Below are positions 7,548-14,742 of a stretch of 64,000 nucleotides of DNA, one piece after another (positions within the stretch are counted from its first letter, which is position 1; the number at the start of each line of letters is the position of its first letter). Where the stretch lies: NCBI GenBank assembly GCA_016191165.1, contig JACPPF010000056.1, forward strand, positions 1-64,000, written 5' to 3'. The notes below the pieces were generated by a model. The model searched no databases and had not been told where the DNA came from. It saw only the letters and a list, made by a program, of their open reading frames with translations. A program made the position numbers and the translations under genes. Origin of the DNA: Planctomycetota bacterium. GTDB taxonomy: Bacteria > Planctomycetota > Planctomycetia > Gemmatales > Gemmataceae.

Positions 7548-7988
7548 ATGCTCGAAATTCGCATGACGCCAAACATGGGCCGAGGCGTGTTCGCGACCGC
7601 TCCCATTCCACACGACACTCTTCTGGTGAAGTGCGAGGGCTGGCTGGCCGCGAGCGCTGACTTGAAGGATGACTGGGTCGCCATGCAAGTCGGCCCGGAC
7701 CTCTGGCTTTGCTCGCTTAGCGGCAGCGTTGATGATTGCATCAATCACTCCTGCGAACCCAACGCCGGTTTTGTCACGGGCGAACCCGTGCTCCATGCGC
7801 TGCGAGAAATTGCCGCAGGGGAGCAAATCGGCTGGGATTATTCCACCTCGATTGCCGAGGCGGGCTGGACCCTCAGGTGTCGCTGCGGGAGTGCGGGGTG
7901 TCGCGCGATCATTCGCTCCTGGTTTGAATTGCAGCCGGAGGAACGGGACCGCCTGCGGCCAATCGCACTCCAGTTCCTGCGTGATTGA
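7548..7988 (+). CDS. SET-domain protein (predicted lysine methyltransferase)
   Basis: A 146-aa compact SET domain. It shows the early NMGRGVFAT turn, the catalytic NHSCEPNAGF motif near residues 66-75, a GEQIGWDYS motif and a post-SET CRCGSAGCR cluster able to bind zinc with the active site. SET proteins transfer methyl from SAM to protein lysines; bacterial targets are mostly unknown. The ATG at 7548 begins at the first SET strand; the longer in-frame extension overlaps the LarA-like gene and looks non-coding. It follows that gene by about 50 bases and may share its transcript. Confidence 0.85.
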   Translation: MLEIRMTPNMGRGVFATAPIPHDTLLVKCEGWLAASADLKDDWVAMQVGPDLWLCSLSGSVDDCINHSCEPNAGFVTGEPVLHALREIAAGEQIGWDYSTSIAEAGWTLRCRCGSAGCRAIIRSWFELQPEERDRLRPIALQFLRD

Positions 7989-8260
7989 GCACGGTCCTGA
8001 TGATTGCGCGACGCCGGCCGACCAGCCCATTCCGTCCTGGGCGGTTTCCGCACACCTGGCTCGAAGTTCTGTAACCCTTTCGCACATTCCCCCCTGCTCA
8101 ATTGCTTGGACCCTGAAGGCGTCATCCGGTGCAACTAAAGTCCTGACAAACCGTTGCGGATTTTCATCCCTTCGACCTTTTCTCCAGGCCCTTCCGGTAC
8201 CAAAGGTGCGTCGTCCATAGGCGCCGAAACACCGGTCACTTCGCAAAGGGAGGAACGATC

Positions 8261-8998
8261 ATGAAACCCATCACCGAAAAACCCTGGTTGCTCATCGCTC
8301 TTGCCACCCTTTTGGCCTTACTATTGGTCAGGAACGTGGCTTCCGCACAAACCCCGCCCCCGGGGAAATCCGACATTGTCTTGAGTGGCTTCTTGACCTG
8401 CCCGATTGGCAACGGCGAGTCCACCGGATGTCCAAGCCGACTTCATTATGTCGACCTCACCCAGGGACGGACGTACCTTCTGCGCATGGATAGCTCCGAG
8501 TTTCATTCTCGCCTGACCCTGGAGGACATGCACGGCAACTTGCTGGCGGCTGACACGGATTACTTCGACTCGCTTGACCGAACCATCGTATTTCGCGCGC
8601 CGGCGACGGGGACCTATCGACTGATCGCAACATCTTCTCCGCCGACCAGCGAGGGATTCTACACCATCGACCTTCGGGAAATCCCTGTGATGTTCCGCAT
8701 CGAAGCCTCGCTGACTCCCAGGGATCCGGTCGCAAACGGATGTTTCCACAAAACGCACGAGGTGACGCTGGTTGCGGGAAGGCGCTACATCATCGACGTG
8801 GAAAGTAACCACTTTAACGCGTTCCTCAAACTCCAGGACGGAGGTGGAGCTATCGTGGCCTTCGACGATGAAGGGGGTGGGGAACGTCCCGCGCGGGTCG
8901 TTTACACGCCCCTCCAGACGGGGAATTTTCGCCTGGTCGCAACAAGTGTCTCTCCCTTTGCGACGGGGGCCTTCACGCTGACTGTGTGTGAAGACTGA
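8261..8998 (+). CDS. Secreted protein with two PPC-like beta domains
   Basis: A 245-aa protein with a signal peptide (hydrophobic core at residues 9-27, ending ASAQ). Two copies of a beta-sandwich module of the bacterial pre-peptidase C-terminal type follow. Each has a strand such as GRTYLLRMDSSEF or GRRYIIDVESNHF, then a LEDMHGN or LQDGGG turn, and a closing GTYRLIATS or GNFRLVATS strand. The two halves are internal repeats. It is likely extracellular or periplasmic and binding rather than catalytic. A GGAGG-like site lies before the ATG. Confidence 0.75.
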   Translation: MKPITEKPWLLIALATLLALLLVRNVASAQTPPPGKSDIVLSGFLTCPIGNGESTGCPSRLHYVDLTQGRTYLLRMDSSEFHSRLTLEDMHGNLLAADTDYFDSLDRTIVFRAPATGTYRLIATSSPPTSEGFYTIDLREIPVMFRIEASLTPRDPVANGCFHKTHEVTLVAGRRYIIDVESNHFNAFLKLQDGGGAIVAFDDEGGGERPARVVYTPLQTGNFRLVATSVSPFATGAFTLTVCED

Positions 8999-9060
8999 CG
9001 CCTTCGTCAAGGCCCGGGGACGCGACCGTCTCTGGGCCGTCGGGAAGAAATGCAACGTTG

Positions 9061-9124
9061 ACGAGCCGCGACGTTGAGGGAGCGGGGACGAAGTAAAACC
9101 CGCTGCCTCACGGTCGCGGCTCGT
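9061..9124. repeat. Long hairpin between convergent genes
   Basis: Arms of 26 bases (ACGAGCCGCGAC..GAGG.AGCGGG and its complement at 9099-9124) enclose a 12-base loop. It lies between the PPC-like gene and the decarboxylase, which converge. It could terminate both transcripts, but no U-tract is present. Confidence 0.6.
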
Positions 9125-9184
9125 TGGCGCCGCTTCGATGTCGCCGTTCAGTATGATTCCGCACCGTAACGATGGATCGCCAAC

Positions 9185-10648
9185 TCAAGCATTCTCTCCC
9201 AGCCGCGTGCCGATCTCGACCAAGGCACGTACGACGTTTTCCACATCCGTGGCCGTCGTGCGCCCGTTGACGAAGCACAACCGCAACGTGCTCCGTCCGT
9301 TCAAACGTGTCGTCGAGAGGAACGCCAGGCCGGAGCGGAATAGCTCCTCCGCGATTTCCTGTTGCAGTTCATCGATTCGATTCGGGGCCATTGGCTGGCC
9401 TGGCAAAAAGCGAAAGCACACGATGCTGAGCCGGCACGGGCTGGTAATCTCGAAACAGCCGGCTTGGTCAACGAGTCCTTGAGCGTACCGGGCGAGAGCG
9501 CAGCCATGCTCGATCAGACGGCGAAACCACGCGATGCCGAGCAGCTTGATCGAGAACCAGATCTTCATGGCGCGAAAGCGGCGTGTCAGGGCGATGCCGC
9601 GATCGCAGAAGTTGACCTCGTCGGCGGCGGGGACGACATCTTGCATGTATTCAGGCCGCATTCGAAAGGTCGTTTCCAGGCGTGCCCCGTCGCGCACGAG
9701 CAGGCCGCCTGCCTCGAAGGGCTGGGCGAACCACTTGTGCGGGTCAAGCGTAATCGAGTCGGCGCGATCGATGCCGTCGAGCACCTGCCGTCCCGAGGCG
9801 GTGAGGACCATGGGCCACCCGTAGGCGGCGTCCACGTGCAGCCAGAGGTTTTCCGCCGCGCAGAATTCGGCGAGTTCGCGCAACGGATCAACGCTGCCCG
9901 TGTTCGTCGTGCCCGCACTGGCCAGGACCAGCCAGGGGCGACGCCCGGCGCGGCGATCGTTGGCGACCGCGCCGCGAAGCGAGTCCGCGCGCATTCGGAA
10001 ACTGGCATCGCATTCCACGGGATGAATTTGCGCTGGGCACAGGCCGATAATCTTGGCCCCGCGATCGACCGACCAGTGACGATGCTCAGAGGCATAAAGC
10101 ACCAGCCGACCGTGTTCTTCGTGGGGGATGCCTTCGCGTGCGACGACCAGGGCCGTCAGGTTGGCCTCGGACCCACCACTCGTCAGAAGGCCGGCTGCGA
10201 ACGCCGGATAGCCGAGGAACTGCTTGAACCAGTCGAGTACGACCAGTTCAACCTGGGCGGCGCCGACTGCTTCCTTCCACACGCCCGCGAAAAGATTGAT
10301 CTCCGAAGCAAGGCAATCGCCAAGAATGGAGGCAAAGGTCGGCGCCCCGGGGATAAAGGCCAGAAAGCGAGGATGACTGACCCGGTAGGAATGTCCCACG
10401 ACCTTGGCTCGGAAGTCAGCGAGCAATTGGTCGAACGCCATCCCCGCCTCCGGGGGCGGCTCGCGCAGGAGGCTTTCCATTTCCGCGCGGTTCGTCGTGT
10501 GGCCGACCGGCTCTTCACCCTGGTGGACGTAGTCGTCTACCATTGCGTCCATCGTCTGCTGGCCCGCTGAACGCAACCAGGTTTCCGTGGGTTGCTCGGG
10601 CGGGGTCAGGCAGGCCTGACGCAGGGCTTCCAGGGGAGAGGGAGGCAT
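9185..10648 (-). CDS. PLP-dependent group II amino-acid decarboxylase
   Basis: About 487 aa, the usual length for aromatic-L-amino-acid or glutamate decarboxylases of fold type I. It shows the N-terminal HPRFLAFIPG signature, TSGGSEANL for cofactor phosphate binding, HVDAAYGWP with the PLP-contacting Asp, and the Schiff-base lysine in LDPHKWFAQPF. These point to decarboxylation of an aromatic or related amino acid; the exact substrate cannot be told. The ATG at 10648 is preferred over an in-frame GTG at 10687 because the longer form adds only basic, low-similarity residues. It is monocistronic. Confidence 0.88.
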   Translation of the reverse strand: MPPSPLEALRQACLTPPEQPTETWLRSAGQQTMDAMVDDYVHQGEEPVGHTTNRAEMESLLREPPPEAGMAFDQLLADFRAKVVGHSYRVSHPRFLAFIPGAPTFASILGDCLASEINLFAGVWKEAVGAAQVELVVLDWFKQFLGYPAFAAGLLTSGGSEANLTALVVAREGIPHEEHGRLVLYASEHRHWSVDRGAKIIGLCPAQIHPVECDASFRMRADSLRGAVANDRRAGRRPWLVLASAGTTNTGSVDPLRELAEFCAAENLWLHVDAAYGWPMVLTASGRQVLDGIDRADSITLDPHKWFAQPFEAGGLLVRDGARLETTFRMRPEYMQDVVPAADEVNFCDRGIALTRRFRAMKIWFSIKLLGIAWFRRLIEHGCALARYAQGLVDQAGCFEITSPCRLSIVCFRFLPGQPMAPNRIDELQQEIAEELFRSGLAFLSTTRLNGRSTLRLCFVNGRTTATDVENVVRALVEIGTRLGENA

Positions 10649-10691
10649 GGTTCCGACCGGTTTTCTCACCTTCGTTTGGCTGCGCACATCG

Positions 10692-10722
10692 GGCGCGCGG
10701 GCCAGAAGCCCGCGGCTAAACT
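10692..10722. repeat. Intergenic hairpin edged by GCTAAAC
   Basis: The stem GCGGGC-CAGAA-GCCCGC is followed by GGCTAAAC. It lies immediately upstream of the decarboxylase start and at the 3' end of the RHH/zinc gene. It is a member of the GCTAAAC-edged class. Confidence 0.6.
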
Positions 10723-11158
10723 AGGGGTGGCCGTGGTCGTGATGGGCGCTGTGCTGGTGTTCCTCGGTCTTGTCCGCGGAGATATGCCAGCCGCAGTCGT
10801 CGCAGGGCGGCGCTTTGCCATAGCAGGGATCGCATAGCAGCGGACCGCCGTGGAAATATTGCTCGAGGCGTTGCTGATCGTCGTGCGAAAGGTCACCCGG
10901 ATCGCGGGGTAACGTCAACTTGTCGCCGCAGCCCTCGCACTGGCGCAGGTTCCATTCGACCAGGAGCGGAGCGTAATGATCGTGTGCCCATTTGCTGACT
11001 TGCCCCGAACCGCTGCACAGCGGACAAGCGGTGCTCATCTGCGCCGCGATGGCCTTGCGAATAAATGCGCTTTTGTTGGGGAGCTGATTGAGGAATTCCG
11101 CGAGTTCCGCCTCGACCTTGAAGGCGACGACCGCGGTTTTCGGGGTTTTTTGTGCCAT
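10721..11158 (-). CDS. RHH-like N-terminus fused to a Cys/His-rich zinc-binding protein
   Basis: A 145-aa protein. Residues 1-40 (AVVAFKVEAELAEFLNQLP, SAFIRKAI) look like a ribbon-helix-helix DNA-binding unit. They are followed by CPLCSGSG, a DnaJ-like knuckle, then CEGCGD, CDPCYG and CDDCG pairs, enough for two or three zinc sites. The C-terminus is a His-rich tail (HQHSAHHDHGHP). A metal-responsive regulator or metal-storage protein is one reading. No target operator could be identified. It has its own start downstream of a hairpin-rich spacer. Confidence 0.65.
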   Translation of the reverse strand: MAQKTPKTAVVAFKVEAELAEFLNQLPNKSAFIRKAIAAQMSTACPLCSGSGQVSKWAHDHYAPLLVEWNLRQCEGCGDKLTLPRDPGDLSHDDQQRLEQYFHGGPLLCDPCYGKAPPCDDCGWHISADKTEEHQHSAHHDHGHP

Positions 11159-11252
11159 GTCCGTGCTCGCTCGGAAAGGAAATCCTTTATTATCTTAGCC
11201 GCGAAGCGGACATTTCGCAAGGCAACACCACCGGTTCCTGGTACCGTTTGAA

Positions 11253-11314
11253 GTAGGTCAGGCATTCTTGCCTGACAGCAGCCGCGAAACGTCAGGCCGG
11301 AAAGCCTGACCTAC
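11253..11314. repeat. 62-bp dispersed hairpin repeat, copy 1
   Basis: A nested palindrome starts GTAGGTCAGGCAT and ends AAGCCTGACCTAC, with internal TGCCTGACA and GTCAGGC words. A second copy of exactly the same length, differing at only a few positions, lies at 26493-26554. A degenerate relative is at 45547-45593. It sits in the 241-bp space between the DUF1501 gene end and the RHH/zinc gene start. Confidence 0.85.
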
Positions 11315-11340
11315 CGCATCCCGGTACGCCCACGCACCGA

Positions 11341-11392
11341 CGAGCCGGAAGCGGCGGTTTGTGTTGGGGCCGTCGCTCACGCTTCCGGTTCG
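11341..11392. repeat. Intergenic hairpin near the DUF1501 stop
   Basis: The arms CGAGCCGGAAGCG and CGCTTCCGGTTCG are separated by about 26 bases. The right arm extends the TCGCTCACGCTTC word of the hairpin at 6201-6260. It ends a few bases from the stop of the DUF1501 gene. Confidence 0.55.
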
Positions 11393-11399
11393 CCTGGCA

Positions 11400-12842
11400 T
11401 TACCTCAGGATTTCGCGCACGACGCGGGCGGGCTGACCGTCAATCAGGGCCAGTTCGCGATTGTTGTGGTGATAGGTCAGACGTTGGTGATCCAATCCGA
11501 AGAGGTGCAGGACGGTCGCAAGGTAGTCGCAATGGTTGACGATGTCGTCCACGGCGTGGTGGCCGAAGTCGTCGGTCGCGCCATGGACGTGCCCGGCCTT
11601 GATGCCGCCGCCGGCCAGCCAATGAGTGAAGCCGTAAGTGTTGTGGTCGCGACCGACGTTGGCCCGGCCATTGTCGTTCTGAATGACGGGGAGCCGGCCC
11701 ATCTCGCCGCCCCAGGAGACGAGTGTCGAATCCAGCAGGCCGCGGGCCTTGAGATCTTGAACGAGTGCCGCACAGGGGCGATCGATGTACCGGCACGAAT
11801 TGGGCAAGGCGCGGAGAATCGCGCCATGGTGATCCCAGAATTGATTGCGCGTGAAGACCTGCACGAAGCGCACGCCGCGTTCGACGAGGCGGCGTGCGAT
11901 GAGGCAACGCGTGCCGAAGTCGGCGCTGGCGGGATCGTCGATGCCGTAAAGCCGGCGCGTCGCCGCCGATTCACCCCGGATGTCGAGCGCCTCGCGCGCG
12001 GACGTTTGCATGCGCGCGGCCAGCTGGTAGCCGGCGATGCGGGCGTCGAGATCGAGTTCGCCGGGACGCTGGGCGAGATGGTCGCGATTGAGCCGATCGA
12101 GGTAGTCAAGATACCGTTGTTGCGGTTCGCCACGCATGTGGGCCGGTGCATCGAGATTGGGAATGCGGGGTTCCTGCGGGCGCAGGACCGTTCCCTGGTA
12201 GAGCGAGGGCAGCCAGCCGTTGGACCAGTTGCCCACGCCGATGACGGGCAGGCTGTGCGGATCGGTCAGGACCATGTAGGCCGGCAGGTTTTGATTCTCC
12301 GAGCCCAGGCCATAGGTCAACCAGCTGCCGAGGACCGGTCGGCCGGCCAACGTGCGACTCGTGCCCAGCGCGTAGATCGACTGACCGTGATTGTTGACGC
12401 CCGTGTGCATCGAACGGACGACGGTGATGTCGTCCACGACCTCGGCCAGGGCCGGCAGGAGTTCGGACAGGTCAATGCCCGATTGCCCGTGTTTGCGAAA
12501 TCGCCACGGGCTGGCGAGCACCTTGGAACTGGCCTGGGCCGGATTGTCGTAGCGGATGACGCCGGGGTAGGGCTGCCCGTCGTAGCGGCGCATGACAGGT
12601 TTCGGATCGAATAGATCGACGTGGCTTGGCCCACCCTGCATGAACAGCGAGATCATCGCCCGCGCCTTCGGCTCATGGTGCGGTTGTTTGGGAGTCAGGT
12701 CAAAACGGCGCGGCGCCAAATCGGGGCGCATCGGCTCGGCCGGCAGACGATCTTGCTTGAGCAGCCAGGCCAGCGCAACGCTGCCGATGCCGAAACCGGT
12801 GGAAGTGAGGAAGTGGCGGCGGGAGGGAGGTTGGATGGTCAT
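11400..12842 (-). CDS. DUF1501 Tat-exported protein
   Basis: A 480-aa member of the planctomycete DUF1501 (alkaline-phosphatase/sulfatase-fold) family. The N-terminus has a twin-arginine signal, SRRHFLTSTGFG, and a hydrophobic stretch. The core motif SLFMQGGPSHVDLFDPKP follows at about residues 65-82. Near the C-terminus are the family motifs WGGEMGR and GRDHNTYGFTHWLAGGG. These genes usually stand beside DUF1549/DUF1553 cytochrome-like partners, which are missing here. The enzymatic activity is not established. Confidence 0.9.
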   Translation of the reverse strand: MTIQPPSRRHFLTSTGFGIGSVALAWLLKQDRLPAEPMRPDLAPRRFDLTPKQPHHEPKARAMISLFMQGGPSHVDLFDPKPVMRRYDGQPYPGVIRYDNPAQASSKVLASPWRFRKHGQSGIDLSELLPALAEVVDDITVVRSMHTGVNNHGQSIYALGTSRTLAGRPVLGSWLTYGLGSENQNLPAYMVLTDPHSLPVIGVGNWSNGWLPSLYQGTVLRPQEPRIPNLDAPAHMRGEPQQRYLDYLDRLNRDHLAQRPGELDLDARIAGYQLAARMQTSAREALDIRGESAATRRLYGIDDPASADFGTRCLIARRLVERGVRFVQVFTRNQFWDHHGAILRALPNSCRYIDRPCAALVQDLKARGLLDSTLVSWGGEMGRLPVIQNDNGRANVGRDHNTYGFTHWLAGGGIKAGHVHGATDDFGHHAVDDIVNHCDYLATVLHLFGLDHQRLTYHHNNRELALIDGQPARVVREILR

Positions 12843-12884
12843 ATCAGGTGCCTCGCGGGGCGAGGGTGGGAACCAACAAGGAGT

Positions 12885-13130
12885 TCAGCGGCATGAACAA
12901 TAGTGATTTTCACGGGCAAGAGAATCTCGTAGCGCCTTTTCCGCATAGTCGAAACCTCCGCGCTCGAGTTCTTGATACGCGACGGAAAGGGTCTGCAACA
13001 TTTCCAGGGCAGGTTCGGGAACGATGAACATGTTCTCTGGTAAGCAAATAACGCGGCCACGCACTGTTAGCGCCTCCAACGCTTTGGCACGGTCGCTGCG
13101 CACCGGAATGTGGATTTTCACCATCTGCAT
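12885..13130 (-). CDS. Small unknown protein
   Basis: An 81-aa protein. AGAGGA six bases before the ATG at 13130 supports this start over a longer version. It opens with a beta strand (VKIHIPVR), contains the motif GRVICLPENMFIVPEP and ends with a helical C-terminus carrying CSC. The size and strand-then-helix layout recall an antitoxin-like protein, but there is no adjacent toxin, so no function is assigned. Confidence 0.55.
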   Translation of the reverse strand: MQMVKIHIPVRSDRAKALEALTVRGRVICLPENMFIVPEPALEMLQTLSVAYQELERGGFDYAEKALRDSLARENHYCSCR

Positions 13131-13502
13131 TGCCGATCCTCTGGAACAATGAATTCCCATCTTATCCTATCGTGATGGCCGCGGTTTCGCTAGTTCTTTT
13201 TGCATCGAACCTGGGCAGAACACTGATCCTCGGTAATCGTCGTTAATGGGGAAAAGGGGGAGGCTGTCATCAGTGAGGATTAGCGCGGATTAGTGTTCCA
13301 ATCTGCCGCGTCATGCCATGTACGGCATACAAATGCGCCAGGCCTTCTTCATTTCGTTTGAAGCCGCTGCAACATGCTCGGCACTGCTGCGCAGGCTCGC
13401 CGCCAATTGGGGTCGTCCTCGCTTTTCGTCGAGGGCGGCGTCCCCGTCGAGTTTGTCCGCGAGGCCCCCGAGAAACTCCGCTAGTGTTCTTGAACCGCGA
13501 AA
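13131..13502. other. Gene-free stretch
   Basis: I see no convincing gene in this stretch. The short plus-strand ORFs here have amino-acid content typical of chance frames and no ribosome binding site. A GCGGATTAG-type direct repeat is visible near 13280. The segment runs into the MITE-like element that starts at 13503. Confidence 0.5.
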
Positions 13503-13634
13503 CTCATGGCGATTGAGTCAAGTTTGCATACTAGCCCGAAGCGTTAGCGAGGTTTTCCGTTGCACGCGATCCCTCGCTTACGCTTCGGGCTAGTATGCGT
13601 GTGTTGTTTTGGTCTGAGGTAGAAACCTCGCTAG
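13503..13634 (+). mobile_element. MITE-like ~130-bp element, copy 1
   Basis: The segment runs from CTCAT..GCG..TGAGTCAAGTTT, through a central inverted repeat of the 20-base word AGCCCGAAGCGTTAGCGAGG, to TTTTGGTCTGAGGT..GAAACCTCGCTAG. It aligns over its whole length with the reverse complement of 22713-22840, with only scattered differences and a variable loop. It encodes no transposase, so it is non-autonomous if mobile. Its right end forms the last codons and stop of the small membrane-protein gene at 13590-13712. Confidence 0.75.
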
Positions 13635-13712
13635 CAATCCAATCACACCGTAGACGATCGCAGGAAAAAAGAGCAGCAGAATTCCCAAGACCATCCACAT
13701 GAGCGTGGTCAT
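13590..13712 (-). CDS. Small single-TM membrane protein
   Basis: A 40-aa ORF: MTTLMWMVLGILLLFFPAIV and onward form one strong transmembrane helix with a short basic tail. Its ATG overlaps the TGA of the upstream 79-aa gene in an ATGA arrangement, which strongly suggests real translation. The final LARFLPQTKTTHAY and the stop are encoded by MITE-like copy 1, so the natural C-terminus may have been lost. Function unknown. Confidence 0.6.
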   Translation of the reverse strand: MTTLMWMVLGILLLFFPAIVYGVIGLLARFLPQTKTTHAY

Positions 13713-13948
13713 TTTATCGCCGGCTGTTCATACCAAAGCTTTTCCATCACGTATTCCAGTTTGTCTTGAAGCGGATTGGCGTCGGCGGAATCGTTGAACC
13801 CGTTATCGAGCCAGCGTTGTTGCAGGATCGCGTCGGACTCCGTGGCGTTATTCCCCAGTCGTTCTTGTTGCTCGTGAACCAGCGTCAGGAGGGCGTCATA
13901 ATCGTAGCCCGCCCTCCAGGTTCTTTCGAACTGGGCTCGAAGATTCAT
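13709..13948 (-). CDS. Small acidic unknown protein
   Basis: A 79-aa soluble, helical, acidic protein (motifs HEQQERLGNN and DKLEYVMEKLWYEQ). It starts 12 bases after the stop of the 144-aa gene upstream and overlaps the small membrane-protein gene by four bases, so it is part of a tightly packed operon below gcvPA. No family was recognised. Confidence 0.6.
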   Translation of the reverse strand: MNLRAQFERTWRAGYDYDALLTLVHEQQERLGNNATESDAILQQRWLDNGFNDSADANPLQDKLEYVMEKLWYEQPAIK

Positions 13949-13960
13949 GATCGCCTCATG

Positions 13961-14395
13961 TCAGCTGAGGATCCCGAATTTTTGGAGCGATTCTTGCACC
14001 AGCCGAAGCCCGGTTTTTGTGTCCACTACCTTCCCGTCGATCCACATCTCGAGAATCGGCGTCTGCGTGGCGGCCGGAATCTGCGTCACGAACTTGCACG
14101 CGTCGGCGGAACTTTTCCATTCCATCACATCGAATACCGCGACTTCCCAGTCCTGCTCCCAAACGGCGTGCGCATTCTCCAATCGGTCGAGGAGTGCCAT
14201 CTCGTCCGGCGCATAGGAAGCGATGCCGATGATGACAAACTTGCTCTCGCTGGTCGTTGGAATCGGGTCATTCGGTTTCTTTTCCCGCAAATGACTTGCA
14301 CGGATGACCGCGGGAAACCGCATGCGGGCGTTCGTTTGCAGCTGGCCGGGATCAATTCTGTCGGCATTGCTCAATAGTTCTTTGAACATGCTCAT
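13961..14395 (-). CDS. Unknown 144-aa protein
   Basis: A soluble alpha/beta protein with a central strand KFVIIGIASY, then EQDWEVAVFDVMEWKSSADAC and PILEMWIDGKVVDTKTGL. The strand-helix-strand order and the DGKVV turn slightly resemble a thioredoxin-like fold, but no CxxC is present and this is only a guess. It overlaps the preceding 114-aa gene by four bases (ATGA) and is followed by two more small genes, so it is translated as part of an operon. Confidence 0.6.
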   Translation of the reverse strand: MSMFKELLSNADRIDPGQLQTNARMRFPAVIRASHLREKKPNDPIPTTSESKFVIIGIASYAPDEMALLDRLENAHAVWEQDWEVAVFDVMEWKSSADACKFVTQIPAATQTPILEMWIDGKVVDTKTGLRLVQESLQKFGILS

Positions 14396-14736
14396 GGCTT
14401 CCGGTGGACGAGGATACCATCATGATACCAAGTCCCCCCGGCCTTCAACAGGCGCTTTATCTCGTTGGAGTCAAGCGACGGCCCCAACCAAGTAGCGCCC
14501 TGATCGATTGGAACGCCGTTCGTCACAATCTCGTCAACGGCGCCCTCGGGAAAAGGCAGCAGCGTGTTTTCGCAGAACAGGAAGGGAATACCGGCCTGCG
14601 TAAGGGTTCGCAAAGGCTGGCCGCTGCGCGACGTCGGGTGGCTAAGATCAACCCACGGAGGCTGCTGATTGATGCAATCCGGATCCTCCCCCTCGCCGCC
14701 AAGGTTCAAACGCAGCGTAGTCTGTAATCCACTCAT
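14392..14736 (-). CDS. Unknown protein with methyltransferase-like C-terminal motifs
   Basis: A 114-aa protein starting six bases after the gcvPA stop. The second half reads LLPFPEGAVDEIVTNGVPID and then LLKAGGTWYHDG. This follows the LPFPD-x-FDEIV...LKPGG-x-W order of class I methyltransferases, but motif I (the SAM glycine loop) is missing. It may be a truncated or non-catalytic relative. It overlaps the next gene by four bases. Confidence 0.55.
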   Translation of the reverse strand: MSGLQTTLRLNLGGEGEDPDCINQQPPWVDLSHPTSRSGQPLRTLTQAGIPFLFCENTLLPFPEGAVDEIVTNGVPIDQGATWLGPSLDSNEIKRLLKAGGTWYHDGILVHRKP

Positions 14737-14742
14737 GGGCGT

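Noticed and set aside
9362-10570. Long plus-strand ORF of 402 aa opposite the decarboxylase
   Set aside because: It mirrors the decarboxylase codons; the minus-strand frame carries all PLP-enzyme motifs.
13313-13593. Plus-strand ORFs of 67 and 91 aa in the gap before the small genes
   Set aside because: No ribosome site, Arg/Ser/Pro-rich chance composition, and they overlap the MITE-like element.
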